Assembly: GCA_024509875.1 (NCBI GenBank)
Contig: JAMPIV010004466.1
Coordinates: 95,548-159,547 of the forward strand
DNA from: Oreohelix idahoensis
Lineage: Eukaryota; Mollusca; Gastropoda; Stylommatophora; Oreohelicidae
Length of the DNA stretch: 64,000 nt
Reading direction: 5' to 3'
Part shown: positions 1-12,986 of the stretch, one piece after another
Layout: each line of letters starts with the position of its first letter
Position numbering within the stretch: position 1 is the stretch's first letter
Program-made: the position numbers and the translations under genes
Notes under the pieces: model-generated
What the model was told of the DNA's origin: nothing
The model's database searches: none
The model's input: only the letters and a program-made list of their open reading frames with translations

Positions 1-156
1 GCCTGAAAGACTCTCGATTTCTAGCCAGCCCTCCTGCCTCCTCCAATGTCATGTTCACGGTGTCTTCAATGTCCTGTGTCCACCGTCGTCTTGGTCGACC
101 CCTGCCTCGCCTTCCAGGTAACATACCCTCCATCACTGCTCTCTCTCTAAGCCACT
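1..156 (-). pseudogene. LINE reverse transcriptase, C-terminal fragment
   Basis: Read on the minus strand, this stretch encodes a short Arg/Gly-rich segment (GRRGRGRPRRRW, then a tail with EEAGGLARNR). That is the usual C-terminal end of APE-type LINE ORF2 proteins, after the thumb. An in-frame stop lies about 12 codons upstream of the motif, so the copy is dead. The fragment runs off the left edge of the window. Family membership rests only on this tail and the clade cannot be assigned. Confidence 0.6.
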
Positions 157-190
157 ATGACGTTTTGGCCACATTAAACGTCATAGTGGC
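151..190. repeat. 15-bp perfect inverted repeat
   Basis: Arms at 151-165 (gccactatgacgttt) and 176-190 are perfect reverse complements around a 10-base loop. The left arm overlaps the end of the LINE scrap, so part of the LINE sequence has been copied in inverted orientation next to itself. Confidence 0.8.
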
Positions 191-216
191 TTTGGGACTA
201 TATTTGTTGTAAACAA

Positions 217-267
217 CCTCTAATAGTCAATGTCCTCTAATAGTCAATGTCCTCTAATAGTCAATGT
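217..267. repeat. 17-bp tandem repeat, 3 copies
   Basis: Three identical copies of cctctaatagtcaatgt at 217-233, 234-250 and 251-267. Confidence 0.9.
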
Positions 268-1787
<1,520 letters not shown>

Positions 1788-2796
1788 TAAACATTTGTCC
1801 CACTCCCCCCTCCTACCTCTTTCCTTCTGTTGCTTTAACCAGACATCATATATACCTACTTGCCAACACATAAACCTCAGATTCATCTATTCCTGTGTAT
1901 TCTTTGTACAAAGTATCTAGACGTATTAATAGTCGTTAATGATATTCTAATGTTGTGAGCAGTAACTTCTATAACCTACAATTTAAATCGAACGAATCCT
2001 AGTACATATGAACAGAGTAAAACCTTGTACTGGCATGCAGATCCATATATTGTAAGCCTGAGAAAGCCTTGCAGTAACGCAATCAGAAAATGTTGGTACT
2101 TGTCCATGTTGTTACAAACACGCAGCGGGTAGCTATTACATCAAGGGCGCAGTCACATAGTCAGTTGTGACTGCAGGGGACTACTACTGTTATAAAGTAG
2201 CTAAAAAAAAATAGATTAAGTAAACTCCAGCAGGCAATACCTGACGAAATCATTATTTAACAGTATTTAAAAAAAAACTCTTCAGTATAACAAATTCTAG
2301 TTAATGTTCTTTGTCCAAACAGCAATGTTCTTAAGTCTCCGTCTATGCATGGAGGCATATCTGGAGTCATCATGATAAGACCACCAGCTTTGCATGCAAT
2401 AATATACATATGTGGAAGTTAACCTCTGTTTGTGAGGCTAATTTCATCCTCATTGACTCTTGAAATCATCCAAACACTCCAGGGATTCCGTTTGTGGTGA
2501 AACTTGTTGAAAACCCAACATTGCACACTAAGCCTGGATATGTCACTTGAACCCCAGGCGTATTTCTCTGGCTTTGACTTGGTTGACTGCATGCAGAAGG
2601 ATCTCACTGTAGACAGAGTGATAGACAGGGGGAGCCGAGAAGTGGCTCTGTGCAGGACGTGACAATTCCTTGAGAGAGACCAGAATCAGAGCACAGTAGT
2701 TTAGCTCTGCATAGCTGGAGAGCCTCATTGGATGGCGGGGAATGCACAGTATGCCACGCGCTTCTTATTCCTAGCTTGGGACCCTGTGTGACGATC
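1788..2796. other. Unassigned sequence left of the hAT element
   Basis: Mixed-composition DNA with no recognisable coding motif or repeat. It is the left flank of the hAT insertion site and should be continuous with 16138 onwards in the pre-insertion allele. Confidence 0.4.
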
Positions 2797-2804
2797 CTTT
2801 AAAT
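2797..2804. repeat. hAT target-site duplication, left copy
   Basis: The octamer ctttaaat lies directly before the CAGTG terminus. The identical octamer follows the other terminus at 16130-16137. Eight base pairs is the hAT-superfamily duplication length. Confidence 0.9.
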
Positions 2805-2839
2805 CAGTGGTTCCCAAAGTGGGCGGTACCGCCCCCCTG

Positions 2840-4013
2840 GGGGCTTTGGAAGGATCCAAGGGGGCGATACGGAAAAAATGGGCCAGAGGGGGGCGTTCAT
2901 TAGTAAACAGTGGGCGGGGATTCAGGATTTCACAAGCTAAATTCAGTACGTATGGCGGAGAAAGGAATTGTGGATTTGAGAGACTGCATCAGTGAAGCGG
3001 GGACGATGTGGATGGTTGTATTACTAGGATCATTAAGCAGGACATAGCTTCGTCTATGCGTGTCATTCTGAGCTCAGGTAACCATCGCTGACCATAAACA
3101 GTAATCGGGAACTGCTAGGAAAGGGGGTTAACCAAACACCTATTGTCCATCCGTTCACTCCTGAAGGAAGAGAAATGATCCGTGCCGATGGCATGGACGA
3201 GATTAGATACCTGCTGGTGATTCAGAAAGTACCAACTTTGCTTTGTTGCGGAATTTATTGTTTCAGTATTTGCGGGGGCTAGTGGTAACTAGATATTCGC
3301 AGATTGGTAATAAATAAGAGAAAATGTTCAAGGGAGCAAGTTTTTAACGGTACTTGGCAGCAGAAATCAGTCTTTGAACCTCTGAACCGGCTTTCCTATC
3401 TTACATTCAGACTTTCATAAATCGACTGGCGCGATGTGTATTTCCCGTCTATTTTAACTTTGCGCTGGCTATGAGCAAAACCAACAAATTTTCTCAGCTT
3501 TTCTTGTGAACAGTGGTTTCAAATAAACGTGTACCGGGTATCAAACAATTTCATCCTGTCTATAAGGTAAGTTTTCTGACTTATATTTTTTGTTTTTTTT
3601 GCACAGAGCTAGCATCAGTTTTAATAACATTCATTATTAATTAAGCAGATTCATTTTGATACAGATTTGCCGTGTATTGAATATTGCTGTTCAATCCATT
3701 ATATTACATCCTTTTAATTTGTTACCGGGATCTCCACACTTTGTAGTTAGGCTACTGTCTCCCAATCTTTAAATCTGAAGACCTGTCAATATAGTGCGTT
3801 ATTTTATATTTTGTTCATATTATTATACTTTATGAAATGATTATTGGTTTACTTCGGTGTTGGTGTGGCTGTTGCTAATTGTGTTTTTTTTTCTGATTGT
3901 TGTATTTTTCTAATTTATTTATGGCTGTGGTTAAGAAACTTTATAAAATAGAAGAGTAAAGTGGTAAGAACATCTGTGTCAACATTTTTGTAAAGCCACT
4001 TTTAAATCAGTTT
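2840..4013 (+). other. hAT 5' non-coding region
   Basis: This region lies between the left terminus and the first transposase codons. It includes the GC-rich sub-terminal zone (to about 2910) and then T-rich sequence near 3580-3980. No other gene is seen. An intron or 5' untranslated region of the transposase gene is plausible but not shown. Confidence 0.5.
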
Positions 4014-5404
4014 TTGTTGTTTACTCGACGAACATTTTTCTGTCTGCAAAATTGTAAAATCAATTCTTTGTTCCAGAATTCAGAACAAATATGGCAAAAG
4101 CAGAACAAACCAAAAAAGAAGTGCAGACAATACAGCGTGGAATATCTGAAATATGGATTTATTCCACCACTAAATAACCAACAACTGCCAATGTGTCTAT
4201 TATGTGAGAGGGCCTTTTCAAATGAGGCGATGAAACCTTCCAGACTACTTGAACATTTGAAAAAAATTCACCCAGATGAAACAGATAAAAGTTTGACATA
4301 TTTTTAGTCACTTTGTGAAAACTTTCAGAAACGTAAAACTGTCCGTGACACGTTTGTCAACACTTCACAACAAAGCTGTGATGGTTTGCGAGCTTCATAC
4401 AAAATTTCATTGCTGATAGCTAAATCTGGAAAGTCTCACACAATCGCAGAAAATTTGATTTTGCCAGCTATAAGGGAGTTTGTGAGCACAGTTATGCATA
4501 AGTCACCCGAACAAAAAATTAAAGCAACCACTCAGCAATACCTCTGTTCAAAGAAGAATAGATGAAATGTCTGAGAATGTTGAAAATACATTGTGCAGCA
4601 TACTTAGGACAACAGAATTTGCATTGCAGTTGGATGAGTCATCTTTGCCGGGCAACGAATATTTGCTTCTTTCGTATGTTCGCTTCGTAAAAGATGAAAG
4701 CTTGGTTCAAGAGTTGTTATTAGCTAAGCAACTAGTAACTGATACAAAATGGGAGTCAATATTTCGTGTAGTAGATAATTTTTTCAAAGAGATGGACACT
4801 CCGCTTACTAACATTCTTGCTTGTACAACAGATGGGGCACCATCAATGATAGGTTGTTACCGTGGGTTTATCGCTTTTTTAAAAGAAGCTGTACCTGGTA
4901 TATTTACAATACACTGTGTAATTCACAGACAACATCTTGTCGCAAAAAATCTAAGTGATCGGCTTCACAAATCATTAAATACTGGTATCACAGTGATTAA
5001 CAAAATTAAGTCCCAAGCTCTCAATTCTCGACTATTTCGAGAGCTTTGTACTGAGAATGATGAACAGTTTGAACGTTTGCTGATGCACACAGAAGTCAGG
5101 TGGCTCTTAAAAGGAAATTGTCTGAGACGCTTTTATGCTCTTTTTGAAACTGTGGTAGAATTCTTCAAAGACTCGTATGCTTCGATCAGTACAGAACTAA
5201 CGAATATCAGGCATGACATTGCATATTTGTCAGATTTATTCACAAAGTTTAACGAAATAAATCTAAAACTGCAATTAAATGATATTAATCTTATAAAAGT
5301 CAAATCTGTCGTCTCCCCGTTTCCTGGTCAAATTAACGCTATTCAAACGTAATATTGGCCGTCGCGAGTTAATCCAATTTCCCAGCCTCTTAGAGTTGGA
5401 AGAG
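4014..5404 (+). pseudogene. hAT transposase, N-terminal and catalytic part (broken)
   Basis: The first open segment (4014-4307) carries a BED-like zinc finger: CLLC, then H and H about 20 residues on (LLEHLKKIH). A frame change near 4306 is followed by coding-like sequence, and another near 4560 leads into the 261-residue segment 4567-5352. That segment has the hAT RNase H-fold landmarks of the SCAND3/ZBED5/FAM200 branch: LDESS, then CTTDGAPSM, then a conserved HCVIHRQ block and LNSRLFREL with HTEVRWL. The reading continues past a frame break to 5404, where the LTR element is inserted. The same protein resumes at 15349. The family is confident and the gene is certainly inactive. Confidence 0.85.
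5400..5404. repeat. LTR element 1 target-site duplication (left)
   Basis: The pentamer aagag precedes the TG terminus. The same pentamer follows the CA terminus at 15349-15353. Confidence 0.85.
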
Positions 5405-6725
5405 TGATAAGGGTGGAATTAGGATGCCGTCAAATTACCACCTCTATCGACACCAGGTATTACAATGCAAGATGTGGGTGTCTTATCTGGTTTATATTGT
5501 TGCTGTGTGTGTTGCAGTAGAACAGTTCACAGGTACACCACAGGCAACATGACGTGTAGAGTCATAAAAATGGTAACTTCGCTTTAGGTTTATACCATTT
5601 ATTGCACGCCACAAAACAGTCATGATACTTATGTTATCATCGGCATAGTACAACGAATGCAGCATTCAAACTCATGTTAACTGACAGTCATGTAGAAGTC
5701 AATACTCAATAGTTGTATGGAAAACAAATATCATAGCGAAGCTTGATAAATAATACATATAACTTCTGCAACCGTGGTCAGCTGCAGATCCTTAATGTTC
5801 ATAGACAATAATAATTATTCCTTCCTGATGCTAGCAGATCAGATGTATACAATACGTCCGTTTACTGTCTGCACGTGAGTAGCATACATGGATTACAGGT
5901 CAGCTCGACGTTTATAACCTTCCTAAGTCTAACCATCTGACTTGGACGTGATCTCTGATATAACGAATCCTGGAACACAGACAATAGTCTTGTTGGTCTA
6001 GAGCGACCCATAGATATATAACTAGTTCAGGTATAAAGATACCGGTGACTTAATCCTAGTCAAAGTACCTCTCCATTTTGAATCACACAGGCGAGCAAAA
6101 AGGCGACAAAATGACGAACCTCTAGATGATAGCCTAAAGTTCGATACAAGAGGAATTACCTTATTTCGGAAAATCAACCATGAACATATGCCTCCAGGCA
6201 GGCTTGAATAATACGGGGAAATAGTCTAGTTAGCTAACTAACTCACAAAGACAATGTATTTCCCTCAGAGAATCACAAGACGCAGTCGCGTCCGCTCGCT
6301 AATCAGTCCATTTCTCAACTGCCCGACCTGGGCGGAACAACAAAACGACAACCCAGTCGAGACATGCGCAGAGTGACAATCTCTGAGTCGCTGTTCACAA
6401 TAAGACGATTCTAAGAACATTCGAGATAAAAGTCTTACACAGTCGCGCCTTTTATGGACATGAACAGAAGCGTTAAGAAAGGTTTCAAACATCTACAACA
6501 GTTGACTGATACTACCAAATAAGGAGATATGGTCACGCTTCGTTCAAGACATTATAGACCGAACAAGAGGAGGTAAACTCATAAAAAATAGCAGTATCGA
6601 TATATCGGATTCTGTCCCTTTGACCATAAAATATATATAACATGTATTTCAGTCAAATAATGATCATACATACGAAAAACGATCATACAAAGACTTTGGA
6701 AAAAAGTAATTATTTGTGCGTAACA
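5405..6725 (-). repeat. 3' LTR of LTR element 1
   Basis: This 1321-bp copy differs from the other LTR by about ten substitutions, a 2-bp indel in a TG run, and a 12-bp block absent here (present near 15177 in the other copy). On the coding strand it begins TGTTACGCAC and ends CCTTATCA. Confidence 0.92.
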
Positions 6726-6753
6726 TTACCGCACCCTCCCGGGAAAAAAAAAA
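6726..6753 (-). other. Polypurine tract of LTR element 1
   Basis: On the minus strand a T run followed by cccgggagggtgcggtaa abuts the 3' LTR. LTR element 2 carries nearly the same tract at 26167-26194, which supports a role in plus-strand priming. Confidence 0.65.
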
Positions 6754-7496
6754 TGAAACATTTTTTTTTTTTTTTAAATCCTGGAGCCGGAAAAATCTAG
6801 GCTCCTAACGCACGTATGATGCGCGGATATACCTAACAAAATAGCTCAACACTTGGAGCGAAACTGAGATCATATCCCAGGTCCTTAGAGAAAAATTTAT
6901 CTAAGTATACGCGTATATATCCCAGGAAGGTGCCACCAACACAAACCACAATGCTGGCAACATCATAATAAAAGTCAAATTATTCTCATACCAATATATG
7001 AAATCAAATATATTATTATGATATCATACAATGTGTTGCAGATAGCGGTGTAATATATTAATATACCGCACTATTTTATTACATTATGTAATGCATCAGT
7101 AACTAATAAGTAATACATGTGTTGATCTTCGTTGACATAAAACATTCAATAGAAGAAGATGTGGACATCATCCGCTCCCAATCTAGGATAGGACTTGATA
7201 TACTCAAAGTTCCACAATGGACACAATCTGGCATCTTCAATGATGTGCTGCGAAAATATCAATAACACAAATCTTAAAAACAACTGGTAAATCTCTCAAT
7301 ACAATCCTGAAAATAATTTATTTAAATGTGGCCGAGTGATCTTTTGGCCCGTATATCACTAACTAAGCCTTCTTAGATAATTACATGGTACAATGTTATA
7401 AATTCCCCCCTCAAAAAAGTGAGAAACAAAAAAAACTACTAACATGTCATTATAACATTGGACTGTATATCAGGAAATATATATATGACAGAAGAA
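6754..7496 (-). other. Non-coding 3' region of LTR element 1
   Basis: This is AT-rich sequence between the stop codon of the reverse transcriptase frame and the polypurine tract. No envelope or other extra gene is visible on either strand. Confidence 0.6.
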
Positions 7497-9746
7497 TCAT
7501 GTGGAATCGTGTGGGCATCTGGACAGAATGTCCGCCATTACATTATCCGAACCACGGATAGCTCGAACCGAGAAATGAAATGGTTGAAGAGCTATGGCAT
7601 AACGAGTGGACCTCGAGCTCTTCAAGTTTTTACTCTGAATAGCAGTAAGCGCTTTCTGGTCGGTTTCCACAATGAAATGTGCGCCTAGAAGAAATCTTTG
7701 TAACTTCAGAATAGACCATACCATAGCCAATAACTCACGGTCTAAAACCGAGTAATTCTTTTCTGCAGCATTTAATTTCCTAGAGATATACATCACCGGA
7801 TGCAGAGTATCAGAATACTCCTGCATTAGTGCTGCCCCAATCCCAGTTGACGAGGCGTCACTTCGAAGAACAAAAGTCTTCTCAATAGTAGGTAACCTAA
7901 GAATAGGTGGAGATGAAAATAGGTCTTTAACCTGGTCCAATGAGGATTGACATTCTTTTGACCAGCGGATCAAATTAGGCGACCCTTTCTTCAATAAAGT
8001 AGAAAGCGGTGCCATAATGGAGGACAGATTCGGAATGAATCGTCCGTAGAATTGGATCAAACCTAATAGACTCCTTACTTGTTTCTTTGTCTTAGGGACC
8101 GAAATGTTAAGTATTTTTGAAACATTGTGGTCCTCTGTCTTTAAAAGACCATGACCAACACGATGACCTAGGAAAGAAATCTCACTAAATCCTATAAAGG
8201 CTTTAGAGGGTTTTGCAGTCAAGTTATACTCGCGAAGAGTAGACAGTAATTCGTATAAACCCAAATAGTGATCTTCCCAGGAATCACTGAATAGACAGAT
8301 ATCATCTAGATATGCTATGACATCTGTACGATATGCGAGAATTCGCCGCATCATGCGTACGAATGTAGCAGGGGCGTTCATAAGACCAAAAGGCATGAAA
8401 TTCCATTGGAATAAACCCCTAGGTGTAGAAAAAGCTGTAAAAGGTTTGGCACGTTCAGTTAGCGGGACTTGCCAATAACCTTTAGACAAATCTAGTTTGG
8501 TAAAGAATCTAGAATTAGAAAGTTTATTGAGTAGCTCTTCTAATGAAGGCATAGGTTCAGCGTCGAACTCCGTAACTTGGTTCAATTTGCGATAATCTAC
8601 GCAAATGCGAATGTTATTATCCTTCTTTCGAACAATAACCATAGACGAAGAGTATGCTGAAGTGGATGGTTCAATGATTTCCAAACGTATCATTTCATCC
8701 AATTCTTTTTCGACTTGAGACTGGAAATGGATAGGTATTGGATAGGGTCTGACTCTGATAGGATTATGATCAGTTAGCACAATGTCATGTTCAATGACAT
8801 GTGTGTGTCCCGGGATGTCTGTAAGAACATCCTGAAATGTTTGCAACATCGAAGAAACTTGTCGATGTTCCTCAGCGGAAAGATTTGGAGAAACGGTCAC
8901 GTTTTTCCAAGATTCCGTAGAATAAAGTGGGACCATAGAAAGAGGAAGATTGACATCAGAAAAAGTAGTTTCCTCATCCTGTATAACTGACAGCGATGAG
9001 TATTGACCATGAGGTACTTGAGAATTGTCCGTTGCCTGGAAAATAGGCTGCAAATAGTCTGGTCTTTCATGAAATTCCGTGAGCATATTTATGTGGAAAG
9101 TTTTATGCTTTCCATCAATATCGACAACATAGTCGACATCAGAAATTTTGGAGACTATTGCATATGGACCTTTCCATGCAATTAGAAGTCTGTTCTCCCT
9201 TGAAGGAAGTAGGACGAGAGCTTTGTCACCTGGACAAAGTTGTCGTAGACATCTATTCTTATTCGCAAACTGCCTTGCCTTTTCTTTAGCAAATTCGGAA
9301 GACGAAGTTGCTAGTCTGCATGCCTCAATGATTTTTTTCCTAAGAGCAATGACGTACTCATAAGAAGACTGAGTCTCATCGCTAATATTATCGGCAGTGA
9401 TTAGATCGTGAAGTAAAGACATAGGGCCGCGCGGTTGCGCGCCAAAGACAAGTTCAAAAGGGGAAAACCCCGTATGTTCATTGGGGACCTCTCTATACGC
9501 AAAGAGAGCCGCGGGTAAGACCCTGTCCCAATCCTGAGGATGATCCTCAGTTATTTTACCCAGTAAAGTTTTTAGAGTCCTATTTAAACGTTCGACCAAC
9601 CCATTAGACATTGGGTGATAGATACTGCTGAGAGACCTTTTTATATGTAGCATAGACATTACCTGTGACATAGTGTCTGATATCAGTTGAGTGCCATGGT
9701 CTGACAATATTTCTCCGGGAAACCCAAGCGAGAAAATATCAGCCAA
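7497..9746 (-). CDS. pol part 2: integrase core and C-terminus, reverse transcriptase, RNase H (LTR element 1)
   Basis: A 749-residue open frame on the minus strand. It starts inside the integrase core: second catalytic Asp in LSDHGTQ near residue 16, Glu in NGLVERLNR near 50. The integrase C-terminal region follows, then a Ty3/gypsy reverse transcriptase with CVDYRKLNQ, LDLSKGYWQV and the active-site YLDD near residue 479 (8300-8311). RNase H comes last, with RSDASSTG near 628, DRELLA near 669 and ETDQKAL. The protein ends at HDST, as in element 2. The first residues are an artefact of the frame. The integrase N-terminal half lies in the overlapping frame above (9683-10774), so a single frame break near 9720-9740 splits the polyprotein. 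The reverse transcriptase has no visible defect. Confidence 0.9.
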   Translation of the reverse strand: MADIFSLGFPGEILSDHGTQLISDTMSQVMSMLHIKRSLSSIYHPMSNGLVERLNRTLKTLLGKITEDHPQDWDRVLPAALFAYREVPNEHTGFSPFELVFGAQPRGPMSLLHDLITADNISDETQSSYEYVIALRKKIIEACRLATSSSEFAKEKARQFANKNRCLRQLCPGDKALVLLPSRENRLLIAWKGPYAIVSKISDVDYVVDIDGKHKTFHINMLTEFHERPDYLQPIFQATDNSQVPHGQYSSLSVIQDEETTFSDVNLPLSMVPLYSTESWKNVTVSPNLSAEEHRQVSSMLQTFQDVLTDIPGHTHVIEHDIVLTDHNPIRVRPYPIPIHFQSQVEKELDEMIRLEIIEPSTSAYSSSMVIVRKKDNNIRICVDYRKLNQVTEFDAEPMPSLEELLNKLSNSRFFTKLDLSKGYWQVPLTERAKPFTAFSTPRGLFQWNFMPFGLMNAPATFVRMMRRILAYRTDVIAYLDDICLFSDSWEDHYLGLYELLSTLREYNLTAKPSKAFIGFSEISFLGHRVGHGLLKTEDHNVSKILNISVPKTKKQVRSLLGLIQFYGRFIPNLSSIMAPLSTLLKKGSPNLIRWSKECQSSLDQVKDLFSSPPILRLPTIEKTFVLRSDASSTGIGAALMQEYSDTLHPVMYISRKLNAAEKNYSVLDRELLAMVWSILKLQRFLLGAHFIVETDQKALTAIQSKNLKSSRSTRYAIALQPFHFSVRAIRGSDNVMADILSRCPHDST

Positions 9747-10774
9747 AGAGCGTCTGCGATATCAGCAGTTGAGATGCTCTTGAGAGGTATTGCCTCTGGC
9801 CAACGTGTGCACATATCGACACATGTAAGAATAAATTGATGCCCTCTAGCCGACTTAATTCTAAAAGGACCGATAATATCTATTGCCATTTTTTGAAAAG
9901 GGCGAATTGGAATGTCAGCAGCCTGAATAGGCGCAGCATGTCGTGGTCCTTTAGATTTGACCTCCTGACATACTTTGCAAGAGCGACAGTACATTCGTAT
10001 GTCCTTGCTCACAAATGGCCAAAAGAAAGCCGCAAGAAACCTCGACTTTGTACGGGAAAAACCCATATGTCCAGCACATTGCGAGTCATGAGCATGTTGC
10101 AATATTTGCACCCTCATGCTCTTAGGCACAAGAATTTGTGAATGAGTGGATGTAGTCGAGTCTTGTACCATACGTACAAGTACGCCGTTCTTCATAGAAA
10201 TCCAAGATTTTCTATTAGTATTTTGATTAGGATCACCTTTTTTTGCTAGAATGAAGAATTTTTGTAACGACGGATCTTCTTCTTGCAATTTGATAAATGA
10301 GTCACGTGTAATAGTCAAGTGACTATTTTGTTCATTTACTTCATCATTATTAGTTAATGAAGTTTGAGGTGGATCCAGAGCATGTGCTCTTGTGACCACC
10401 GTATTGGTAGCTTCAATGTTTTGCTCTTCCCAAACAGCAATCTGCTGTGGGGTACATTCCCTAACTCCGTGAATACGACCAATAATAAGGTCCGCAATAG
10501 GGTTTGGAAGTAGACACGCGTGGACCTCTCCCGTGAAGAAAGGAGTAACAATATGTATTATGGCAGTAGGATATTTTTCCAACGTGCCACCAAATGTGAC
10601 ACATTTGATGACCTTTCCTGTAGCACAGAATGGATCTACAAGAGATTGCCTAACCCCGACAGTAGTACATCCAGAATCAAACAACACCGAGACTGGATTA
10701 CTATTTACAAGCCCCTTATGTAATATAAGAGAACCTCTCCCATCATGAGCAACATTAGCAGGAAAAGCGGGCAA
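9683..10774 (-). CDS. pol part 1: aspartic protease and integrase N-terminal half (LTR element 1)
   Basis: A 363-residue open frame. A retroviral-type protease lies near the start with active-site LFDSG (Asp33; DSG rather than DTG). A linker leads to the integrase zinc-binding HHCC domain (HAHDSQCAGHMG, then CRSCKVCQ), and the first catalytic Asp is in MAIDIIGPF. The zinc motif at 10778-10837 lies in the same frame immediately upstream, so gag C-terminus and protease appear fused. The frame drifts off just before the second catalytic Asp, which is found in the frame starting at 9746. Processing presumably frees protease and integrase in the particle; that is family knowledge. Confidence 0.88.
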   Translation of the reverse strand: MPAFPANVAHDGRGSLILHKGLVNSNPVSVLFDSGCTTVGVRQSLVDPFCATGKVIKCVTFGGTLEKYPTAIIHIVTPFFTGEVHACLLPNPIADLIIGRIHGVRECTPQQIAVWEEQNIEATNTVVTRAHALDPPQTSLTNNDEVNEQNSHLTITRDSFIKLQEEDPSLQKFFILAKKGDPNQNTNRKSWISMKNGVLVRMVQDSTTSTHSQILVPKSMRVQILQHAHDSQCAGHMGFSRTKSRFLAAFFWPFVSKDIRMYCRSCKVCQEVKSKGPRHAAPIQAADIPIRPFQKMAIDIIGPFRIKSARGHQFILTCVDMCTRWPEAIPLKSISTADIADALWLIFSRLGFPEKYCQTMALN

Positions 10775-10777
10775 AGG

Positions 10778-12457
10778 ATGACCACAGCTTAGAGTACTAA
10801 TGGTTTTCGGATCAAATAAAGTACTGCATTGGATACATTTATTTGCCCTACCAAAGTCAAAAGATGAGCATCCGATAGCATTATGGTCTTTATTATTATT
10901 AACCTGTTTATCTGCTCCCTGAGATTCTTGTTGAACAGAGTTTGTCTGTTGATATCTTTTTCTCTCTGTTGTTGCGATCTACCGCGACCATTATTGCTTC
11001 TGCAATTATCATTAAAGTCCCTACTGTAATTTTTATCCTGGTTTGCGTTCCAGTTTCCATAACTGTCATTACCATCTCTATGCTGTTGAGAACCTCTATT
11101 ATCTTGGTATTGAGGTCTCTGCAAATAATATTTTCCTCTATACCGATTACCTTTATGAAAATTTCTAAAGTTACCGGGAATAGAATACCGTGTAATATTT
11201 TTTCTCCAGTTCTGGGAAGAAGCAAGAATCTCCCTGAAATTGATTACCATGGTTCTGGGCATAATCACGGTTACTCTTTTTATTGAAATTTTGCTGGCTA
11301 CCCTGAAATTTACGCATAAAATTCGGGCCATAAGGTGCTGCCGAAGCAACTGGCAGACCTTCTTTTACCTTAGAGTTGCTAATGGTTATGTGAGGATGTG
11401 CAGTAACATACTGGCTACAGTATTCTTCCATTTCTTTTATATTTTTAGGCTTACGCTCATGAAGAAAAGAAAGAAAAGCTTCATTAACAGAAGACATAAC
11501 CTTGTCTCTAAGAAGTAAGTCCATGAGGGCTTCAAATGTACTTTCTGTCTTAGAAAGCTCAACCCATCGTAAAAAAGTAAGACGTATGCCTGAGATGAAT
11601 TCTGAGAATTCAACTCCAGTTTCTGGTAACATGTTTTTAAATTTAAGACGATATCCGTCTTCGTTAAGTTGGTACTTCTTTAACAATGCCGCCCTGACAA
11701 CCTCATAGTTGTTCTTGTCAGGCACATCTACCATACCCAACAAAGTCAAAGCATCACCTCTAAGTATCTTAGACAGATGATAAACATATAATGTTTTATC
11801 TATATTATGCACCTTACATGCACTTTCAAATCTATCTAGATAAAATGTTATATCATCAATTGAAGCATTGAATGCTGGTAAATTAAGCTTGAAATCAACA
11901 GCATTAGACTTATTAGCAGATGATACCTTATTAGCATCATTAGCATTACTAGATAACTTCAACTTTTCTAACTCCAAAGCTAAGAGTTTTTCTTCATGTT
12001 CCATTTTTGCTTTTCTCTCATCAGACTCTCTTTGTAACCTTCTTTCCTCAGCCTCAGCCTGTAACTTTCTTTCCTCAGCCTCGGCCTGTAACTTTCTTTC
12101 TAATCTTTTATTTTCAGCCTCTATTTCAAGTCTCTTATTTTCAGCTTCTTTTTCAAGTCTCTTATTTTCAGCTTCTTTTTCAAGTCTCTTATTTTCAACC
12201 TCAGCCTGAAGTCTCTTCTCCTGAGATTCTGCTTCTCTTTTTTGTTTTTCCATTTCCATTTGTAATCTCTTTTCATCTACCTGCATCTGCAGTTTTAAAT
12301 TTTCAGCATCTATTCTCTTTTGTTCAGTTAGTTCTTTCATTTTCTTTTCCTCCGACTTGAATGCCTTGGCATATTGAACAGTCGCAAATTCTTCTAATTT
12401 ATCACCTGTCTTCCCAAGGGCTTTACCGTGCTCAATAAAGTACTCAAATGTAGACAT
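10778..12457 (-). pseudogene. gag of LTR element 1 (frameshifted)
   Basis: The ATG at 12457 begins a 428-residue frame. About 160 residues are Glu/Lys/Arg-rich with a near-tandem AENKRLEKE-type repeat (coiled coil). A capsid-like globular part follows, containing FYLDRFE, YRLKFKNM and ELSKTE. The frame is lost near 11230. An Asn/Arg/Gly-rich basic tail continues in the frame 11349-10789, and the terminal CX2CX13CXH motif (10778-10837) is in yet another frame, shared with protease. LTR element 2 has the same parts in one frame, so these are decay or assembly errors. Gag builds the particle and packages the RNA. Confidence 0.85.
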
Positions 12458-12823
12458 GATGTCTAAAATGTGAGTACAGAACCTGAAATAATTAATTATC
12501 TTATTTCAATCTTAATAGCAACAAGACTTAATAAAGTGCTTGTATAATTACTATGTTTACTCCAATCTCTGTGGGAAACAAGACTTGACACCAATTTGTA
12601 TTATCAGTTGTACAATAATATCACAAGTCACCTCTTAATTATCAGTGCACTACCCAAATCAGTGCATAACCATCAGTTATTTATCATAACTGCACTACAA
12701 TAGTGCATAAGCAACAAACCACCAGCTAGTTATGATAAGTGCACTATAGATCAATAGTGCATGAGCATATATGTAACAATAGTGAAAGCTAACTATGCAA
12801 GAACTATGCAAACAATAACAAGA

Positions 12824-12986
12824 CAATGTAAACAATAACAAAGTCATCAACAATGTAAACAAAACAAAGATCAAAGTCAACGTAAACAATAACAAAGATC
12901 AGAGTCAATGTAAACAATAACAAAGATCAACGTCAATGTAAACAATAACAAAGATCAGAGTCAATGTAAACAATAACAAAGATCAA
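12824..12986. repeat. About 28-bp tandem repeat in the leader
   Basis: About six imperfect copies of a unit containing gtaaacaataacaaagatca, with spacing near 28 bp. Confidence 0.85.

Noticed and set aside
6265..6492. 75-codon minus frame, also present at 14897-15103
   Set aside because: It is within the LTR and is repeated only because the LTR is repeated.
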